Below, one piece after another: positions 59,698 to 64,000 of a stretch of 64,000 nt of DNA. Where the stretch lies: contig OZ237753.1 of assembly GCA_965178125.1 (NCBI GenBank), forward strand, positions 62,001-126,000. The letters run 5' to 3'. The notes beneath the pieces are model-generated. The model made no database searches and was not told the DNA's origin. It was given only the letters and a program-made list of their open reading frames with translations. The position numbers and the translations under genes were made by a program. This DNA is from Bilabrum cf. latius (Eukaryota > Bigyra: Bicosoecida > Bigyra > Bicosoecida). Numbering within the stretch: position 1 is the stretch's first letter; each line of letters begins with the position of its first letter.

Positions 59698-60719
59698 GAT
59701 ACGGCCTGTTGCGGCTAATATGAGCAACTTGTTGCGTGTATGCAAAACCATCCGGAGCAAATTTTGCAGTAGCGAGCTAAATCATCGAAAAACAGTGTTA
59801 TACCTTGGGGGCTAGCTCACTCGATCAGGAACTTATCTGTGACCAAATGTCATCTGATGACTCACCTATCTCGTTTATTCGTCAGGTAGGGGGAAGGCCT
59901 CCAGAAGAGGCTTTGGCGGGCCTGGATCAAGTTGCCACGGATCTGATCGATCTGGTGCAGCATGCGCCAGATTTTTGCAGATACTTGCTTCCAACGCTAA
60001 AAAGATTTTCAATAGAGTAGTGAGATCACGTATCTGTTGCAGGATATCCTACATCTGGTATCCTTTCCGCATGCCACCCAAGTTGCACGAGGTATTTCGA
60101 AAGTACATTTTGCTGCGCTATACTTGCCATTGACCGGACAGATTGGCGTGGCATGTCTAAATTATATTGTTTAAACACCACTGAGCGACTGCTTTGCCGT
60201 GCGTGTTACGTGAACGCCCCCGAGCATGGGCGACAAGAATTTGTGCATGAGGACGCGTCCCGGTCGCGACCGAACCCTGATCGGGAGCTGGCTGGCTAGT
60301 GGATGCACCCTGCGGCGCATTCTTTACTAATGTGATGTATGTTAATTGGCAGTTCTCGCGCTAGTATTGCTGCCTGTCTGCAAATGTTTGAAATCAAAGA
60401 TATCGAATCCTGCCGGCAGCGGCAGCTAGGATCGGAGATATCAACCATGCCTGGAGCCCAGCCAGGTCAACCGAGTTGTCGCCAACTATCTTCATAATTG
60501 AATTGCAGCGTGTGGTTATCTGCTTAGATCCGCTGGGGCGTGCTCACGCACACTTCTGGCTTTACATAATTTGTCAGGGCATCCCGAAAAGCTTATGCTT
60601 TGTTCTTACACGCATCGCTTCCCTCTCGCAGCCCATCCCCTGCCGTAAGGGAACTAGCCAGCGAGATCGTGTAGGCCTGCGCTGCTGCTTTGCAGCCCGG
60701 CACTGCAGCCGAGCTTGCA
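59698..60719. other. divergent intergenic region with possible short exons
   Basis: Lies between the histidine phosphatase and sestrin genes. It contains the short frame listed at 59847. From about 60571 to 60719 there is an open extension in frame with the sestrin (with a TAG read as Gln) that follows a possible 3' splice site (CTCTCGCAG), so an unresolved 5' exon of the sestrin is possible. Confidence 0.4.
59847..60023 (+). CDS. short hypothetical frame
   Basis: 58 aa from ATG 59847 to TGA 60021-60023, with a penultimate TAG (60018) read as Gln. An acidic N-terminus is followed by an amphipathic helix (ALAGLDQVATDLIDLVQ). It could be an independent small gene or an upstream exon; no family recognised. 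Confidence 0.28.
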
Positions 60720-63470
60720 ATGGACCCGTCGTCTGAAGAGAGCAAAGCAGCGGCGGCCGGCACCACCAGCGAGGTCGGCTCCGAGTCCGATTCGTCTCCA
60801 GGGAACAACGAAGGCGGCGCGAGGGGCGATAGCTCCGCGCTGCCCCCGCTCCACTGGCGACCTCCACGGACTCTCGCGGACGTCCTGCGACAGGGTGCAT
60901 TGCACGCTAGTGCATTTATGCCGTGCAGGAAGGAGGAGGTGGTCGCAAACACCGGCCCAGTGGCGCAGCTAGCGGCCATTGAGGCGGCGGTGGCCTGCCA
61001 CGGCGGGCGGCTGCCTAACCTGAGCGCGCTCACGGCATGCCACCCCACGTGCCTTGAGGCGTTCACGGCCACTCACTCGGCCTTGTTTGAGGGACCCGGG
61101 CCCCTGCCAAAGCCCTGGAGGTACTTCATCGCGGTCATGGCGGCTGCCAGGGGCCGCAGCACTGCACTGCTGGAGGAGTATGTCGCGATGTTCTCCGCCG
61201 CTGGGGGTGACCCCTCTTGGGTGAGGGGGGCCAGGGGGTTGCAGCGGCGGTGGGTCGCGACCGAGGGGATACCCCCCCGAGAACTTGGGGGCGAACCATG
61301 GGCAAACGTTCCTTCCAAGCTGCGGGCCTTGGGTCGCATCAACGCCATCCTGTGCCACAGGCCCTGGGAGCTCAAGGAGGAGCACATCGCGGAACTCACC
61401 ATGCGAAAAGGCGCCGCGCAACGAGCCGCAGACGCTGCTGCCGCAGCTTCGCAAAGTTCCCAGCACGGAGAAGCAAGCTGCCGCGGCGCCGGTGGCAGGG
61501 AACATGGCAGGGAACATGGCAGGGAACATTCGGGAGGCTCTGCCGGCTCTCACCTGTCTGGTGGATCGCTGACCGCGGCGGAGTACGGAGCAGGTGTGTC
61601 GGCCGCGGCGCCGCTGCAAGTTCCGCAAGGGGCGGTAGGGTCATTACCACACGGTAGCATGCACTTGGAATCGCTGAGCAAGGGCACAGCGGAAAAGGAA
61701 GCGGCGGGTGGCGCAGCATCTGACGGCTTGCTGTCTCCATCGCAGGCAGGTGTGTAGGAGGGCCCCTTCGCTGTGCCCGGCCTCTCGTTCCCCAGCGGAA
61801 GCGGTGCGGCCGGTGCTCCCCATGCCACTCCTGGCGGTTCTGCCGGTGGGTTGGACGGGCGCCGCGCATCCGGCGGAACCTCGAGTCTGGGAGGGCAGTC
61901 CCCACGGGAACGGAAGCAAGAGCTTTGGAACCTGAGCCAGCTAGTGCACGCGCTCGTCATACTGAGCCACGTGCACGCTTAGTGTTCCCTGGCTCTGGGC
62001 TGCGGCATGCTCCCCGAGCTGGATGCGGCGTTTGTGGTCACTCCGGACTGGCTCTTCGCTGGGATGGGGGACACGGAGGGAGCTGCCCTTGCTGCTGTGG
62101 GGGAGGCCAGGGGCCGGGACACTGCGGAAGCACCGGGCCTTGCTGCTGGAGGGGAGGGGCACGCCACGGCTGGCGTCACGGACCCGGGCCGCCGCGGAGA
62201 ATCGCAGGCCGGTGCGGACAGAGCGCGTACAGCGAGCCTAGGCTCTGCGTACAGCGGTGGCAGCATTGGGGGAACAGCGGGTGAACCGAGCCACCTGAGC
62301 ACGGATGGTGGCGAGTCAGCAGGTCCTGGTGCTGGTGCCATAGTGGGTACTCAACGGACAGATTTGTTCTCTGACCAGGAGCTGTGCGACCGCCTGCAGG
62401 TGATGAAGGGCAGCGACAGGCGGAGAGTGACCGGAGTGACCATTGGGAGGCGGGCTGCGGCGGAGGGCGGCAGGGGCAGGGGCAGGGGGGCGGGAGGGGG
62501 AGACTGCGATGCTGATGCAGGGTACGATGACGACGAAGAGGGGGAATAGGACGACGAGGACGGCAGGATAGCAGCCCGCGGAGGAGACAGCGACGCTGAG
62601 GAGGACGCGTTCAGCGAGTCGGGGCAGAGCGGGAGGGGTCGGGAGGGCAGCGGCAGTAGCGGCAGCGGGGGGGCGAAAGCGTCTTCTGCCGACGACTCCG
62701 CGGGTGATGGTCAGCTGGAGTTTGAAGCGGCCGGGCTGACTGTGCCCCTGCGGTTCCTGCGGGACACCGCGGGGCCAGGGAACAACAGGTGGGCTGCAGC
62801 GGGGGAGAGTGATGGTGCTGGTGGTCGGTCGGGTGTGTCCGGCGGCGGTGGTGCAGCGCACGATGGTGCGGGGGAGGCTCCTCCCGGCGCCGCGCCTTTG
62901 GTTGCGGGCGGTGGCGAGTCGCTAGAGGTGCAGGATGCGGTGTCGAGGCAGGCGGACGACGTGGCCGCGTTTGGGGGCCCGCTGGGCATCGAGTACGAGT
63001 ACACTGACTTTCAGTGCAAGGTGGGGATCCACAGGATGCACGAGTTCGGCTGGGACAAGGAGGGGTACGCTCTCGTGCAGAGGTTTCTGCCCGGGCTGGC
63101 CCCCGTGCTTGATTCCGAGTTCTCGTCGGTGTTCGCTCTGACCTACCGAACGTTCGGCGAGAAGGAGGGGGTCGACACGCAGCCGTTCCGGTCCGGGCTG
63201 TGGCACTACGTGATGCGCCTGTTCGGGGTTTGCAACGATGATTTCCCGTACGAGATGGTCAACAAGATCGTGCCTAGGGAGATCAAGGGGTTCGCCAAGA
63301 AGGTCAGCTGCATCCCTTGGCTGATTCGGGAGGCGGATTTCCGGGGCTTCAGCTAGAAGCTGACTTCGGCCGAGAGAATACACGTGATCATGCTGGCAGC
63401 GGAGGCCCGCAAGCTGGCGTCGACTCTGTCGGCGCTGCGTGCCGTGCACAGGCACTTCCGGTCTAGATGA
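60720..63470 (+). CDS. SESN: sestrin-like stress/leucine-sensor protein
   Basis: 916-aa frame from ATG 60720 to TGA 63468-63470, with TAGs at 61755, 61980, 62547 and 63354 read as Gln. The N-terminal domain (about 125-230) has FIAVMAAARG, GGDPSWV and LCHRPWELKEEHIAEL. The central block ELWNLSQLVHALVILSHVHA leads through a TAG into CSLALGCGM. The C-terminal domain (about 750-916) has LTYRTF, VDTQPFRSGLWHYVMRLFGV and the final ARKLASTLSALRAVHRHF. Sestrins regulate mTORC1 through GATOR2 and bind leucine in animals. Spacing of T808, T811, T820, R824 and E885 matches the animal leucine pocket as I recall it. The redox cysteine of the N-terminal domain is replaced (ARGRS). Long Gly/Ser/Glu-rich inserts make it about twice the animal length. 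Confidence 0.87.
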
Positions 63471-63593
63471 AAGAAGACGAGAGCGCAGTGCAGTGCACTG
63501 GGGCGGCAACGACTGCCAGCCTGAGCGGCTCGGCTGATGGCTTTGGTTGTTTCGAGCTGAATAGTTTTGGTGCTTGAGCGCAGCAGGTCCATC

Positions 63594-63920
63594 ATGTCAG
63601 AATGCGGGGTTGTTTACACGCGCAGATTTGATTCTGAGGGTACAGGTTTTCAGGTGCAAAGCCTGCAGCGGCCGCCGGACGGCAATACAGTGCAGTGCAT
63701 CTATAGGTGCATTGCACTAAAGAGAGACATGCCGACGTCCATGTGTGACCCAAATCAGCCGTACTGCCTTAGCATGGCGTCAAGCCACAACCTGTTGTCG
63801 CCAAGTGGCGATCAAAATGATACATGGGCATGTGCCCCAACTGCAGAGACGTACAGCGTGGGAAAGGACAAGGTGGAGCGGACAACTGTTGCAAATTTGC
63901 GACGTGGGGGAATGGCGTGA
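63594..63920 (+). CDS. hypothetical protein downstream of sestrin
   Basis: 108-aa frame from ATG 63594 to TGA 63918-63920, without TAG. Several cysteines (YRCIALKRD, MCDPNQPYC) and no recognised family. It may be a real small gene or lie in the sestrin 3' UTR. Nothing supported in 63921-64000. Confidence 0.28.
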   Translation: MSECGVVYTRRFDSEGTGFQVQSLQRPPDGNTVQCIYRCIALKRDMPTSMCDPNQPYCLSMASSHNLLSPSGDQNDTWACAPTAETYSVGKDKVERTTVANLRRGGMA

Positions 63921-64000
63921 GCAATTACTCGGAAGAATTTCAACGAAAATGTGCTTAGTGTAGCGAGCTGTGATACTTCATGAACTGTGTTGATAAATTG

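Noticed and set aside
1-64000. CRISPR arrays or bacterial operons
   Set aside because: No spaced direct repeats of CRISPR type; introns, DIRS and cytochrome c show this is eukaryotic nuclear DNA.

Overview
This window is GC-rich nuclear DNA of a eukaryotic microbe, possibly an alga. It has GT-AG introns, mitochondrial-targeted nuclear genes (ABC transporter ATM1, cytochrome c), a giant adhesion-type surface protein, a sestrin, and DIRS, hAT-like and tRNA-like repeats. The lineage cannot be fixed from the sequence alone.

The dominant signal is a non-standard genetic code: TAG is read as glutamine, while TGA and TAA remain stops. With the standard code almost every gene breaks into pieces. With TAG=Gln they fuse into long single-frame proteins that end at TGA (or TAA). 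Two nearly identical 12-kb gene copies carry TAG in one copy where the other has CAG or CAA, and TAG falls at a conserved Gln of ATM1. The DIRS retrotransposon and a hAT-like remnant show the same usage. The gene models below use this code.

Layout. 1-3509 (-): WW-domain protein, cut by the left edge. 3682-4884 (+): SAM-methyltransferase-like protein. 5111-5845 (+): cytochrome c, one intron. 6461-6889 (+): small secreted protein. 7088-8434 (+): unknown protein with a Gly/Ala minisatellite tail. 8603-10825 (-): glycosyltransferase-like type II membrane protein. 11078-13501 (+): ATM1/ABCB7 transporter. 14339-17149 (+): unknown 936-aa protein. 17264-17770 (-): small membrane protein. 17889-17961: tRNA-Arg(ACG) candidate. 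19157-30965 (+): copy A of a 3823-aa cadherin/IPT-TIG/multi-TM protein. 31292-35490: DIRS retrotransposon with inverted termini. 35.5-39.0 kb: AT-rich, gene-poor island. 39.3-45.4 kb: repeat-rich zone (possible LINE remnant, SINE-like copies, a ~700-bp GGAA tract, hAT-like remnant). 45742-57712 (+): copy B of the giant gene. 58423-59697 (-): membrane-anchored histidine phosphatase. 60720-63470 (+): sestrin-like protein.

The genes are ordinary scattered eukaryotic genes, not an operon. Several are divergent pairs sharing short upstream regions (3509/3682, 10825/11078, 59697/60720). The 12.4-kb segmental duplication, separated by about 14 kb of transposon-rich DNA, is the main structural event.
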